This document shows positions 27,005 to 35,061 of a stretch of DNA of 41,796 bases, piece after piece (the first letter of the stretch is position 1; each line of letters opens with the position of its first letter). The position numbers and the translations under genes are program-made. The stretch lies in assembly GCA_017482345.1 (NCBI GenBank), contig JAFUNB010000020.1, forward strand, positions 1 to 41,796, in the 5' to 3' direction. Source of the stretch: Oscillibacter sp. Lineage in GTDB: Bacteria; Bacillota; Clostridia; Oscillospirales; Oscillospiraceae. Under the pieces are notes generated by a model, which ran no database searches, was not told where the DNA came from, and was given only the letters and a program-made list of their open reading frames with translations.

Positions 27005-28192
27005 ATGAGACAGAGACTGATCGACCTGTGCAACCAGCGTGCGGCCCAGATCGCCGCCGCAGAGGCCGCCCTGGCAGCCGGCAATACTGCTGACTACGAT
27101 TCCGCCATGACTCAGATCCAGAACATGAACTCTGAGATCGACCGCATCCAGAACCTGCTGCGCGAGCAGGAGCGTCAGATGGCCAACCAGCCCGCGCCTT
27201 CCGGCGCCGAGGCCCGCGATATGGCCGAGGAGCGCGGCGCAGCCCTGCTGCGCGGTGACCGCGTTACCTTTAACTTTGCCGAGGTTCGCCGCGGCATCCA
27301 GAACGCCACTACCCTGGCCACCGGTACTATCGTTCAGCCCACCGGTTCCGGCACTGATGTCCGCGAGGGCCACAACGCTGTTGTGAGCTCCGTCGTTGAC
27401 CAGGTTTATGTGACCGATCTGACCGGCATGGGCGCCTTCCTGGAGCCCTATGTCATCGAGGATACCAAGGCCAACGCCGGCAAGGTTGAGGCTCTGGCCG
27501 GTACCGCCCGTGCCGAGAGCGATCCCAAGTTCGGCGTTGCCGAAATCAAGCCCTATGAGGTGAATACCACCTCCTTTGTGGATCGTAACATTGCCCGCCT
27601 GAGCCCTGCCAACTACTACGCCCGCGTCCAGGCTATGGCTATGCGCGCCCTGCGCCGCAAGGTGGCCGGCCTGATCGTGAACGGCGATGGCGCCAGCTCT
27701 CCCACGATGTTCGGCCTGACCAACGCCAAGAACAAGGCGGGCGAAGCCATCTTTGCATCCCAGGCCCTGGGTGCTGCCATCGACCCCACCACTCTGGATG
27801 ATCTGTATTTTGCATACGGTTCCTCCGAGGCCTGCGGTGCAAACGCCCGTCTGCTGCTGACCAAGGCCAACCTGAAGGCCATCGGCAAACTGCGCGGCAC
27901 CAACGAGAAGCAGCGCCTGTTCAAGATCACCCCCGATGCTGCCAACCCCAACACCGGCATCATCAGCGACGGCGGCCTGGTTCTGCCCTACACCCTGGTT
28001 TCTGACATCGGCGACGCCACTCTGGGCTATGGCGATCTGATGAATTACGAGCTGGGCCTGTTTGGCGAGTACTCCATCCGCGTGGATGAGTCCGTCAAGG
28101 CCGTGGAGCGTATGACTGCCATCCTGGGCGACGTCTTTGTCGGCGGCAACCTGATCGTTGACAAGGGCTTCGTGGTTGGCACCATCGGCTGA
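27005..28192 (+). CDS. Major capsid protein, HK97 fold
   Basis: A 395-residue protein; ATG 27005 after GGAGGTAG. An N-terminal coiled-coil scaffold domain (~1-75, NQRAAQIAAAEAALAAGNTA, EIDRIQNLLREQERQM) precedes the HK97 shell domain with TGSGTDVREGHNAVVSSVVD and KTNA-like NARLLLTKANLKAIGKLRGT. Codon use is the most highly biased in the window (almost all GCC/CTG/AAG), as expected for an abundant protein. The delta domain is probably removed by the upstream protease. Confidence 0.95.
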   Translation: MRQRLIDLCNQRAAQIAAAEAALAAGNTADYDSAMTQIQNMNSEIDRIQNLLREQERQMANQPAPSGAEARDMAEERGAALLRGDRVTFNFAEVRRGIQNATTLATGTIVQPTGSGTDVREGHNAVVSSVVDQVYVTDLTGMGAFLEPYVIEDTKANAGKVEALAGTARAESDPKFGVAEIKPYEVNTTSFVDRNIARLSPANYYARVQAMAMRALRRKVAGLIVNGDGASSPTMFGLTNAKNKAGEAIFASQALGAAIDPTTLDDLYFAYGSSEACGANARLLLTKANLKAIGKLRGTNEKQRLFKITPDAANPNTGIISDGGLVLPYTLVSDIGDATLGYGDLMNYELGLFGEYSIRVDESVKAVERMTAILGDVFVGGNLIVDKGFVVGTIG

Positions 28193-28206
28193 TCGGAGGC
28201 TGACGT

Positions 28207-28536
28207 ATGGCGTGGGATGAGGGTGTGAGCGCCGCTCTCATGAACTACTGCAGGATCGACGAGCTGATCGACGGCGACGGCGATGATCTGCGGGAGGCTT
28301 ATGAGAGCGCGGTGGCCTACATGGCCGCGGCGGGCGTGCGGGAACCGGAGCGCGGTTCGGAACGCTACGCCCAGTGGATGCGCTGCATCAAGGCCCTGGT
28401 CTTGGACGACTGGGACAACCGGGGCACGCAGACGGCCGGGCAGGCCCTTGCGGACAACCTCGCATTCCGGCGCCGCCTGAACCAGCTGAAATTGACCGAG
28501 CCGGTGTCCGATTCGGACACCGGCGCCGGTGAGTAA
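28207..28536 (+). CDS. Head-tail connector (gp6-like)
   Basis: A 109-residue protein; ATG 28207 with CGGAGG upstream. An all-helical connector pattern LMNYCRIDELIDGDGDDLRE, AVAYMAAAGV, YAQWMRCIKALVLDDWDNRG, LNQL follows the capsid gene as in HK97 and SPP1. The last codons contain the longest dispersed palindrome (28501-28523). Confidence 0.85.
   Translation: MAWDEGVSAALMNYCRIDELIDGDGDDLREAYESAVAYMAAAGVREPERGSERYAQWMRCIKALVLDDWDNRGTQTAGQALADNLAFRRRLNQLKLTEPVSDSDTGAGE
28501..28523. repeat. Dispersed palindrome, longest copy
   Basis: A perfect 23-bp palindrome: 11-bp arms around a central T, core GTGTCCGATTCGGACAC. It lies in the last codons of the connector gene, encoding V-S-D-S-D-T. Confidence 0.65.
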
Positions 28537-28548
28537 GGGGGCGGCGTT

Positions 28549-28896
28549 ATGCGGGTGAACGCAGGGGAGCTGAACCGGCGCATCGAGATCCAGCTGCCCA
28601 CTGAGGAGCGGAACGACGGCGGCTATCTGGCCCCGGAGACGCAGCCGAAGCGGATCCACCGCTGCTGGGCCAAGTTCTCCCAGACCAGCGGCACCACGCT
28701 GGTGAAGGCCGGCGCCGACTTCGCCGAGGAGCGCGTCCGCTTCCTGATCCGGTACACGGCAAAGGAGATCACCACGAAGATGTATGTCCGCTACGGCGGC
28801 AGCCGCTATGACATCGAATACGTCAACGACTACGGCGACGGACACGAGTACATGGAGCTGTGGTGCCGGTGGCGAGGGAAGGAGGGACGGCCGTGA
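28549..28896 (+). CDS. Head closure protein (SPP1 gp16-like)
   Basis: A 115-residue protein; ATG 28549 after GGGGCG, 12 nt from the previous stop. The family pattern is NAGELNRRIEIQLPTEERND, HRCWAKFSQTSGTTLVKAGA, VRFLIRYTAKEITTKMYVRY and YDIEYVNDYGDGHEYMELWC. It seals the connector after packaging and forms the tail docking surface. Confidence 0.9.
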   Translation: MRVNAGELNRRIEIQLPTEERNDGGYLAPETQPKRIHRCWAKFSQTSGTTLVKAGADFAEERVRFLIRYTAKEITTKMYVRYGGSRYDIEYVNDYGDGHEYMELWCRWRGKEGRP

Positions 28897-29222
28897 GCAT
28901 TGAGGAACGCCTGAAGGCGGCGGTCGAACCCATCGTGCCGGTGTGCGTCCATGGCGTCTACACCGGCACGGAACCCGTTTACTGCACCTTCAACTTCACG
29001 GAGATGCCGGACAGCTTCGGCGACAACGCGCCGGAGGCCATCCGCTGCAGCGGTATGCTGCATCTCTATATGCCGGTGACCAGCGATCCCCGGGGACTGA
29101 AACGGGATCTGCGCCGAACTCTGCTGGCCGCGGAGCTGGGCGCCGCCACCGTGGAGGACGCCAGCGACAAGGACAACATCCATCTGGTGTTCGAGTTCGA
29201 GGCGCTGGATCTGGAGGTGTAG
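28893..29222 (+). CDS. Neck/tail-completion protein
   Basis: A 109-residue protein from GTG 28893, 6 nt after GGAGGG and overlapping the previous gene. Alpha/beta pattern: SIEERLKAAVEPIVPVCVHG, YCTFNFTEMPDSFGDNAPEA, LHLYMPVTSDPRGLKRDLRR, HLVFEFEALDLEV. By position and fold pattern it is a tail terminator/completion protein; its order relative to the HK97-gp10 gene is swapped compared with many phages. The family was not identified with certainty. Confidence 0.7.
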   Translation: MSIEERLKAAVEPIVPVCVHGVYTGTEPVYCTFNFTEMPDSFGDNAPEAIRCSGMLHLYMPVTSDPRGLKRDLRRTLLAAELGAATVEDASDKDNIHLVFEFEALDLEV

Positions 29223-29223
29223 C

Positions 29224-29661
29224 ATGGCTGAATTCTCCGTTGACGGCCTGGACGGCCTGATCGCCTCCCTGCAGGAGGTGGCCGAGATGCCGGAGGAGGT
29301 GCAGGACGAAATCCTGCACGCCCAGGCAGACGCGCTGATCCCGGAGATCCAGAAGCGCGGCTACGCATACGGCGTGGTTGATCCGGAGTCAGGCAGCGGC
29401 GGCAAGATGCTCCGCTCCATCAAAAAGGGCAAGGTTCGGATGCGGAAGGGATACCGCTACATCGTGGTGGCGCCAAGAGGCACCCGAAAGCGGGGCAAGA
29501 CCAAGACCACCAACGCAGCCATCGGATTTTTTAACAACTACGGCGCGAGAGGCATCCCGGCCCGGCCCTTCTGGACGGACGCCGTGGAGACCTCCGCCAG
29601 AACTGTGGAGAAGGCGGGCATGGAGCCCTTCGACCGGTATCTGCAGTCCAAGGATCTATAA
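29224..29661 (+). CDS. HK97-gp10-family neck protein
   Basis: A 145-residue protein; ATG 29224, one base after the previous stop. Recognised by VDGLDGLIASLQEVAEMPEE, YIVVAPRGTRKRGKTKTTNA and FFNNYGARGIPARPFWTDAV, all characteristic of HK97 gp10-like head-tail joining proteins. Its stop codon is part of the hairpin that precedes the major tail gene. Confidence 0.9.
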   Translation: MAEFSVDGLDGLIASLQEVAEMPEEVQDEILHAQADALIPEIQKRGYAYGVVDPESGSGGKMLRSIKKGKVRMRKGYRYIVVAPRGTRKRGKTKTTNAAIGFFNNYGARGIPARPFWTDAVETSARTVEKAGMEPFDRYLQSKDL

Positions 29662-29740
29662 GGCCGGAGCCCGGGGAGGCCGGAGCCGAACAGGTAAGCA
29701 TGGCTTACACGTTGGGCTCCGGCCTTTTTCTGTGTAAGCC
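29660..29740 (+). terminator. Terminator/antiterminator-like structure before the major tail gene
   Basis: AAGGCCGGAGCCC (29660-29672) pairs perfectly with GGGCTCCGGCCTT (29714-29726), followed by TTTTTCTG. The left arm core GGCCGGAGCC is duplicated at 29678-29687. In the loop GTAAGC-ATG-GCTTAC is a hairpin, and its segment GGCTTACAC (29702-29710) can instead pair with GTGTAAGCC (29732-29740), a helix that encloses and competes with the terminator right arm. It may be an attenuator or an mRNA-stabilising 5' structure. Confidence 0.6.
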
Positions 29741-29763
29741 CACAAGAAAGAGGAGGAATACAC

Positions 29764-30339
29764 ATGGCATTCTATGGAGCCAAGAAACCCCGCTGGGCCG
29801 CGATCCAGGCGGACACGGACGCCAGCAAATATCCCACCTATGGCGCAGCCGCCAGTCTCGGCCCTCTGGTGGCCGTGACGGACGCCATCAGCTACGCCGA
29901 GGCCAACAACTACGGCGACAACGAGCTTCAGGAGACCGCCAGCGAGTTCCAGTCCATGACCGTGGATCTGGAGGTGACGGAGCTTCCTGCCGAGCAGTCC
30001 GCAGCTGTGTTCGGCGCCAACCTGACGGAGGACGGCGATCTGGAGTTCGGCGGCGATGACGACGCCCCCTGGGGCGGCCTGGCCTTCTACACCAACAAGC
30101 AGGCGAAGGTGGACGGCGTGCAGAAGAAGTTCTTCCAGGGCATCTTCTATCCCAAGGTGAAGGGCAGCCGCCAGGGCGCCACCTACAACACCAAGGGCCA
30201 GTCCATCACCTTTGCCAACGGCAAAGCCCACTTCGTGGGCACCACCTGCGCCAAGGGCAAACACCAGGTGTTCTCCAAGAACTTCGATACGGAGGCGGAG
30301 GCCGATGCCTGGTGCGACAAGTGGTTCGGCACCACCTGA
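29764..30339 (+). CDS. Major tail protein (phi13-type)
   Basis: A 191-residue protein; ATG 29764 after AGAGGAGGAATACAC. It starts AFYGAKKPRWAAIQADTDAS and has SLGPLVAVTDAISYAEANNY, LEVTELPAEQSAAVFGANLT and KKFFQGIFYPKVKGSRQGAT, the usual plan for siphovirus tail-tube proteins of Firmicutes. It forms the stacked rings of the tail tube. It is flanked by hairpin terminators on both sides, suggesting independent control of its high expression. Confidence 0.9.
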   Translation: MAFYGAKKPRWAAIQADTDASKYPTYGAAASLGPLVAVTDAISYAEANNYGDNELQETASEFQSMTVDLEVTELPAEQSAAVFGANLTEDGDLEFGGDDDAPWGGLAFYTNKQAKVDGVQKKFFQGIFYPKVKGSRQGATYNTKGQSITFANGKAHFVGTTCAKGKHQVFSKNFDTEAEADAWCDKWFGTT

Positions 30340-30343
30340 CAAT

Positions 30344-30385
30344 AGCGCCACGGGCGGAGTTTTCTCCGCCCGCGCTGCCATTTTT
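30344..30385 (+). terminator. Terminator-like hairpin after the major tail gene
   Basis: CGGGCGGAG-TTTT-CTCCGCCCG (30351-30372), extended by AGCG/CGCT with a bulge, is followed after 4 nt by TTTTT. It probably reduces read-through into the less expressed tail chaperone genes. Confidence 0.6.
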
Positions 30386-30451
30386 GACCGGACTGGAGCC
30401 GATAGAAAACTGCCCGACGAAGAACGGGGCGACGAGAGGAGCTGCAATCGC

Positions 30452-30850
30452 TTGAAAACCGTGGAATTTCCCCTGGATGGGGTCACATATCACCTGTGCC
30501 TTACCGGATACGCGCTGTTCGACAGCTTTGACCACTTCGGCTGCGGCACAGAGTTCATCGAGAAGATCTCCGGCGAGAATCGGGAGAGCTTTCTGGCCAC
30601 CTGCTGGTGTCTGGAGCGGTTCTCTCAGGCCGGCGCCATCGTTCGCCGGTGGGAAAGCGACGGCAAGGACAAGACGCCTGTGCTTCCGGCACAGAAAGCG
30701 GCGGCGCTGATGCGGCCGCGGGATGTGATCCGGGCCCGGGACGCCATCCGGGAGGCCTTCGCTCTTGCCTTCGGCCGGGAGGAGGCCCGGGAGGACGAGG
30801 AGATCGACCTGGGCTGGCTGGAATTGCAAAAAAAAACGGAAGACGACTGA
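30452..30850 (+). CDS. Tail assembly chaperone G
   Basis: A 132-residue product; TTG 30452 is the best start (GAGGAG at 10 nt; no ATG in frame). Helical features: VTYHLCLTGYALFDSFDHFG, REAFALAFGREEARE, LGWLELQKKTEDD. In lambda-like phages this protein coats the tape measure before tube polymerisation. Near its end an A9 run (30828-30836) gives the slippery A-AAA-AAA in the correct frame for a -1 shift into the extension below. Confidence 0.85.
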   Translation: MKTVEFPLDGVTYHLCLTGYALFDSFDHFGCGTEFIEKISGENRESFLATCWCLERFSQAGAIVRRWESDGKDKTPVLPAQKAAALMRPRDVIRARDAIREAFALAFGREEAREDEEIDLGWLELQKKTEDD

Positions 30851-30993
30851 GCCGGGCCAAGTACCTCCAGTGGGTGACGCAGTTTCTGCGCCTGGGCGTG
30901 CAGGAGGGGATGCTGCTGGCGCCGGGTACCGTGCTGGATCTGATGGAGCTGGAGATTGACCGGCGGAACCTTCGGAAGGAGGGACACACCTAA
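30452..30993 (+). CDS. Tail assembly chaperone GT (-1 frameshift product)
   Basis: A -1 shift at A-AAA-AAA (30829-30835) joins the G frame to a second frame reading KNGRRLSRAKYLQWVTQFLR, LGVQEGMLLAPGTVLDLMEL and ending at TAA 30991-30993. The stop overlaps the tape-measure ATG by one base. The fused product would be about 180 residues. This arrangement, just before the tape-measure gene, is the conserved G/GT programmed frameshift of long-tailed phages; only a minority of ribosomes are expected to shift. Confidence 0.85.
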
Positions 30994-32597
30994 TGGCCAC
31001 GAGAGTGATCTCTACCAGCATCAAGCTGGACGGAGAGGCCGAATTCAAAAAACAGCTGACGGCGGTAAACGGTCAGCTGAAGAACCTGAACAGCGAAATG
31101 AAGCTGGCCTCCGCCGAGTTCAGAGGCCAGGCCAACACGCTGGACGCACTGACAAAGAAGGACGAGCTGCTGCGCAAGGAGAAAGCGCAGCTGGAGGAGA
31201 AGATCCGCTCGCTGGAGAAGGCGGTGGCCGACTGCACGGAGGTCTATGGCGAGGCTAGCACCAAGACCGATGGATACCGGCAGAGCATGAACCGGGCGAA
31301 GGTAGATCTTCTGAAGCTGAACGACGAGATCGACCGGAACGACCGCTATCTCAGCGAGGCGAAGTCCTCGGCCGACAAAACCGCCAAGTCCATCGACCGC
31401 TTCGGCAAGGAGGCCAAGGATGCCGGCGGCGATCTGGAGGGCGCCGGCGACGGCATGAAGGACTTCCTGGAGGGCATGGGCAATCTGAAAAAACTTGTGG
31501 TGGGCGGCGCCGTGGTGGCCGGCCTCAAGGAGATGGGCGACGCTGTGCTGGAAGTGGTGGACTCCACGGCGGAGTACCGTACCATCATGGCCTCGCTGGC
31601 CACCTCCAGTGAGGCAGCCGGATACTCCGCCGATCAGACGGCGGAGCTCTATGCCAAGCTGCAGGGCGTGCTGGGCGACACCCAGACAGCCGCCACGGCC
31701 ACGGCCAACCTGCAGGCGCTCGGCTACAACCAGGAGCTTTTGATGATGGTGACGGACGCTGCCATCGGCGCTTGGACCACATACGGTGACTCCATCCCCA
31801 TCGATGGTCTAGCCGAGGCCATCAACGAGACGGTGAAGGCTGGACAGGTGACCGGAACCTTTGCCGATGTGCTCAACTGGGCGGGCGTCAGCGAGGACGC
31901 CTTCAATGACAAGCTGGCCGCCTGCAAGGACGAGAGTGCGCGGACCAATCAGGTCATGCTTCTGCTGTCCAGCCAGGGGCTGGTGGAGACCGGACGAGCC
32001 TGGCAGGAGAACAACCAGGACCTGATCGCCCTGAACGAGAGCCAGGAGAAGTGGAACGAGGCCATGGCCGGTCTGGGCGAGGCCCTGACCCCCGCGGCAA
32101 ACGCCATCCGCACCATCGGCGCCGCAGCCATCGAGGACTTCACGGAAATCGTGAAGGCTGCCGTGGACTGGGTGGGCAAGCTGGTGGATAAGTTCAACGA
32201 CTGGAGGCGGAACGGAGCCAAGGAGCAGGTGAACGAGATCATCGCCCAGGAGAACGCGGCCATGGGCATCAACGGATCCCACGCCGGCGGACTGGACTAT
32301 GTACCCTTCGACAACTACGTGGCGCTGCTGCACAAGGGCGAGCGGGTCCAGACGGCCGCGGAGGCCGCTCTGAGCCGGGAGCTGCCCCGGCAGCAGACCG
32401 CTCAGAACGCCATGAGCGAGGCCGCCCTGGGCGCCATGGCCACACAGGCCGCCGCACAGGCCGCCGGCGCCATGGCCAACCGGCCCATCGAGATCAACGT
32501 GACCACCACGCTGGACGGCAGGACGGTGGCCCGGAACCAGTACAGACACAACCAGGACGAGACGCAGCGGCGGGGTGCCTCGCTGGTCCAGAAGTAA
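30993..32597 (+). CDS. Tail tape-measure protein (short)
   Basis: A 534-residue protein; ATG 30993 overlaps the stop of the GT frame. N-terminal coiled coil (LKNLNSEMKLASAEFRGQAN, LLRKEKAQLEEKIRSLEKAV), a hydrophobic segment near 170 (LKKLVVGGAVVAGLKEMG), a TP901-like core (MASLATSSEAAGYSADQTAE) and the C-terminal GSHAGGLDYVPFDNYVALLH hallmark of tape measures. At 534 residues and ~0.15 nm per residue the tail would be about 80 nm, short for a siphovirus. Confidence 0.9.
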   Translation: MATRVISTSIKLDGEAEFKKQLTAVNGQLKNLNSEMKLASAEFRGQANTLDALTKKDELLRKEKAQLEEKIRSLEKAVADCTEVYGEASTKTDGYRQSMNRAKVDLLKLNDEIDRNDRYLSEAKSSADKTAKSIDRFGKEAKDAGGDLEGAGDGMKDFLEGMGNLKKLVVGGAVVAGLKEMGDAVLEVVDSTAEYRTIMASLATSSEAAGYSADQTAELYAKLQGVLGDTQTAATATANLQALGYNQELLMMVTDAAIGAWTTYGDSIPIDGLAEAINETVKAGQVTGTFADVLNWAGVSEDAFNDKLAACKDESARTNQVMLLLSSQGLVETGRAWQENNQDLIALNESQEKWNEAMAGLGEALTPAANAIRTIGAAAIEDFTEIVKAAVDWVGKLVDKFNDWRRNGAKEQVNEIIAQENAAMGINGSHAGGLDYVPFDNYVALLHKGERVQTAAEAALSRELPRQQTAQNAMSEAALGAMATQAAAQAAGAMANRPIEINVTTTLDGRTVARNQYRHNQDETQRRGASLVQK

Positions 32598-32606
32598 GGA
32601 GGAGCC

Positions 32607-32981
32607 ATGAGGAATCGTTTCAAGATCGACGGGGTGGATTTTTCCGCCCTGGTCAACAAATACGGCTACTCCGTCCATTACATCCCCCGCGAGGGCCGGC
32701 TGGGCGGCATGATGTTGGACGGATCCTACACGCCGGACGTGCTGGCGTGGAAGGCCGTGGTGGAGCTGCCCTGCAACGATCTGACGGCCGATGACCTGTC
32801 GAATCTGCTGATGGCCTGCATGAAGCAGGAGATCACGGTGGAGTTTCAGGACACGAAGACGGGCGCACCGCGGACGGCCGTTTTCATCAAGGCGGATCTC
32901 AGCCCGCAGACCATGAATCTGATCACCCCGGCCGGTGTGCGTTGGTACACCGGCATGGTGCTGAGTATCGAGGAGAAGTGA
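32607..32981 (+). CDS. Small tail protein
   Basis: A 124-residue protein; ATG 32607 after AAGGAGG. Beta-rich: RFKIDGVDFSALVNKYGYSV, VLAWKAVVELPCNDLTADDL, RWYTGMVLSIEEK. Found between tape measure and baseplate hub, so probably a distal-tail or tube-tip component. The family was not identified with certainty. Confidence 0.7.
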   Translation: MRNRFKIDGVDFSALVNKYGYSVHYIPREGRLGGMMLDGSYTPDVLAWKAVVELPCNDLTADDLSNLLMACMKQEITVEFQDTKTGAPRTAVFIKADLSPQTMNLITPAGVRWYTGMVLSIEEK

Positions 32982-32982
32982 C

Positions 32983-35058
32983 ATGGCAGAGAGGATCCTG
33001 ATCGGAGAGGACATCAACAATCCTCTCCACACGTTCGACAACGCATCTATCCGGTCATGCGCCTGTGTGCTGTCCTCCTCTCTGGTGGGCGACCAGCTGG
33101 CCGTCGACCAGTTCATGCCGGTGGTTTATTCTGCCGGATATGTGCGAGTGAAGTTCGTTCCCAAGGGTAGCGACTCCTTGGTGACAGCTGACGGGAAGAC
33201 GTACATGGTTTATTCCAACATCGGCTTCCTGGACAAACTGCCCTACGGCACGCCGGTCTGGTATTATTCCGGCGGGATCCTGATGGGCAAGTTCTACTTC
33301 GTCCGGGCGCTGCGCACCAGCAAGGTGCATTTCGACCTGCTGGCGGTGTCCGCCATCGGCCTTCTGGACAGCCAGAAGCACCACGGCGGCGTGTACAGCG
33401 GCCAGCCCTTCCCGGAAGTGGCCGGGGAGATCATCGGCGGCACGGTGCCGTTCACCTGTGCGGAAGACGCCGCGGCGGTGAAGATCTACGGCTGGCTGCC
33501 TTTCGCCAGCCGTAGGGAGAACCTGCACCAACTGCTCTTTGCCACCGGCATCCAGCTGGGCAAGGACAGCTCCGGCGAGCTGTATTTTCACTTTCCGGAG
33601 GCCGGAGCGGCCAAGACCGTGCCGGACAGCCGCATCTTCTACGGCGGCCAGATCGACTACATGACGCCGGCCACGAAGGTGGAGATCACAGAGCACGCCT
33701 ATCTCCCGCTGGAGAGTGCACAGCGTGTGACTCTCTACGACAATACGGACGGCAGTGGCGAGGCCAACAGCACCGTCGTGACCTTTGAAAGCGCTCCGGT
33801 GTTCTCGCTGGGAGTCTCCGGCAACCTGGTCATCGAGGAAAGCGGCGTCAACTACGCCGTTGTGAGCGGCACAGGTGCGCTGACGGGCATCCCCTATACC
33901 CATGCCACCAAGATCATCGAAAAGAGCGTGGAGGCCGCTGAGGGGCAGGAAAAGGTGGTTTCTGTCATAGACGCCACTCTCGTCCATGTGGCCAACAGCG
34001 AGAACGTGGCCCAGCGGGTGCTGTCCTATTACTCTGCGGCCAGAACCATCGCCACGGACATCATCCTGGAAGGGGAGAAGCCCGGCGACCAGATCGCCTT
34101 CACAAACCCCTTCGACGAGGCGGAGACGGCCTTCTTGGCTTCTGTGGACATCAACGCATCCAGTTTTCTGCGTGCCAGCTGCGAGCTGGTGGCAGGCTAT
34201 GTCCCCGCAGGTCAGGGCAACAACTACAGTCGGGCAATCGTTCTCACCGGCTCTGGCTCGTGGGTATCGCCCGGGGGAAAGGCCCGGATCGCGATCATCG
34301 GCGGCGGCAGTGGCGGCGATTCCGGCGGAAATGGCGGAAACCAGGACGCCTATAATCCCGGCGAGGGCGGCGTGGCCGGCGCTGCAGGTGCGCCCGGCAA
34401 GGTGCTGGTGAAAACCATCGACCTGATCCCGGACGCCGTCTACGAATACAGCTGCGGCGTGGCCGGTGTCGGAGGCGTTCCGGACGACACAGTGGAATCC
34501 GTCCCTGGTACAGCCGGTACGGAGACCACCTTCGGCGACTTTAGCTCGGCTGATGGCGCACTGTCTGTCAACGGCTACGTCAACCTGTTCACCGGCGAGA
34601 TCTACGGCCTACCTGGTGCAGACGGCATCCCCGGCTCTGTCGGTGCATCGTCCTCTGATGAAAGCCCCACCGTGTTCTATGACGATCAATTCTTCTATCC
34701 GGGTGATCGGGGCGAGGATCTGTACGACGAGGACTACGGTCGGGCCTATGGCGGCTATGGCGGCGGCGCTGCAGCCGGCGCCAACGGCGGAAAGGGCGGT
34801 AATGCCCGTCTGTACACCTGGGACGAGACGGAAGCGGTCGGCGGCCGCGGCGGCGACGGCGCAACACCTGTTGCGGGCCGTGACGCCAAGACTTACGGCT
34901 CCGGCGGTGAAGGTGGCCACGGTGGCGGCGGCGCCGGACAGAAGGGCGGCCCTTATGATGGGTGGCTGTATGGAAGTGTCGGTGCTGGTGTTGGCGGCAA
35001 AGGCAGTAAGGGCGGCGATGGTCAGCCCGGCTGTATCGTAATCTATCTGGAGGAATGA
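32983..35058 (+). CDS. Tail hub protein fused to a glycine-rich adhesin-like region
   Basis: A 691-residue protein; ATG 32983, one base after the previous stop. Residues 1 to ~415 are hub-like (baseplate gp44/gp27-type, with ASRRENLHQLLFATGIQLGK, KVEITEHAYLP, NVAQRVLSYYSAARTI). From ~430 the protein is extremely Gly-rich (IAIIGGGSGGDSGGNGG, YGGYGGGAAAGANGG, GEGGHGGGGAGQKGG) and ends in PGCIVIYLEE. Gly-rich loops of this type form receptor-binding tips in T-even adhesins and occur in Clostridia phages. It is a candidate receptor-binding hub. Confidence 0.75.
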   Translation: MAERILIGEDINNPLHTFDNASIRSCACVLSSSLVGDQLAVDQFMPVVYSAGYVRVKFVPKGSDSLVTADGKTYMVYSNIGFLDKLPYGTPVWYYSGGILMGKFYFVRALRTSKVHFDLLAVSAIGLLDSQKHHGGVYSGQPFPEVAGEIIGGTVPFTCAEDAAAVKIYGWLPFASRRENLHQLLFATGIQLGKDSSGELYFHFPEAGAAKTVPDSRIFYGGQIDYMTPATKVEITEHAYLPLESAQRVTLYDNTDGSGEANSTVVTFESAPVFSLGVSGNLVIEESGVNYAVVSGTGALTGIPYTHATKIIEKSVEAAEGQEKVVSVIDATLVHVANSENVAQRVLSYYSAARTIATDIILEGEKPGDQIAFTNPFDEAETAFLASVDINASSFLRASCELVAGYVPAGQGNNYSRAIVLTGSGSWVSPGGKARIAIIGGGSGGDSGGNGGNQDAYNPGEGGVAGAAGAPGKVLVKTIDLIPDAVYEYSCGVAGVGGVPDDTVESVPGTAGTETTFGDFSSADGALSVNGYVNLFTGEIYGLPGADGIPGSVGASSSDESPTVFYDDQFFYPGDRGEDLYDEDYGRAYGGYGGGAAAGANGGKGGNARLYTWDETEAVGGRGGDGATPVAGRDAKTYGSGGEGGHGGGGAGQKGGPYDGWLYGSVGAGVGGKGSKGGDGQPGCIVIYLEE

Positions 35059-35061
35059 TTT

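Noticed and set aside
30828-30836. A9 run as a sequencing error breaking one gene
   Set aside because: Position, slippery frame and gene order agree with the conserved G/GT frameshift of tail chaperones.
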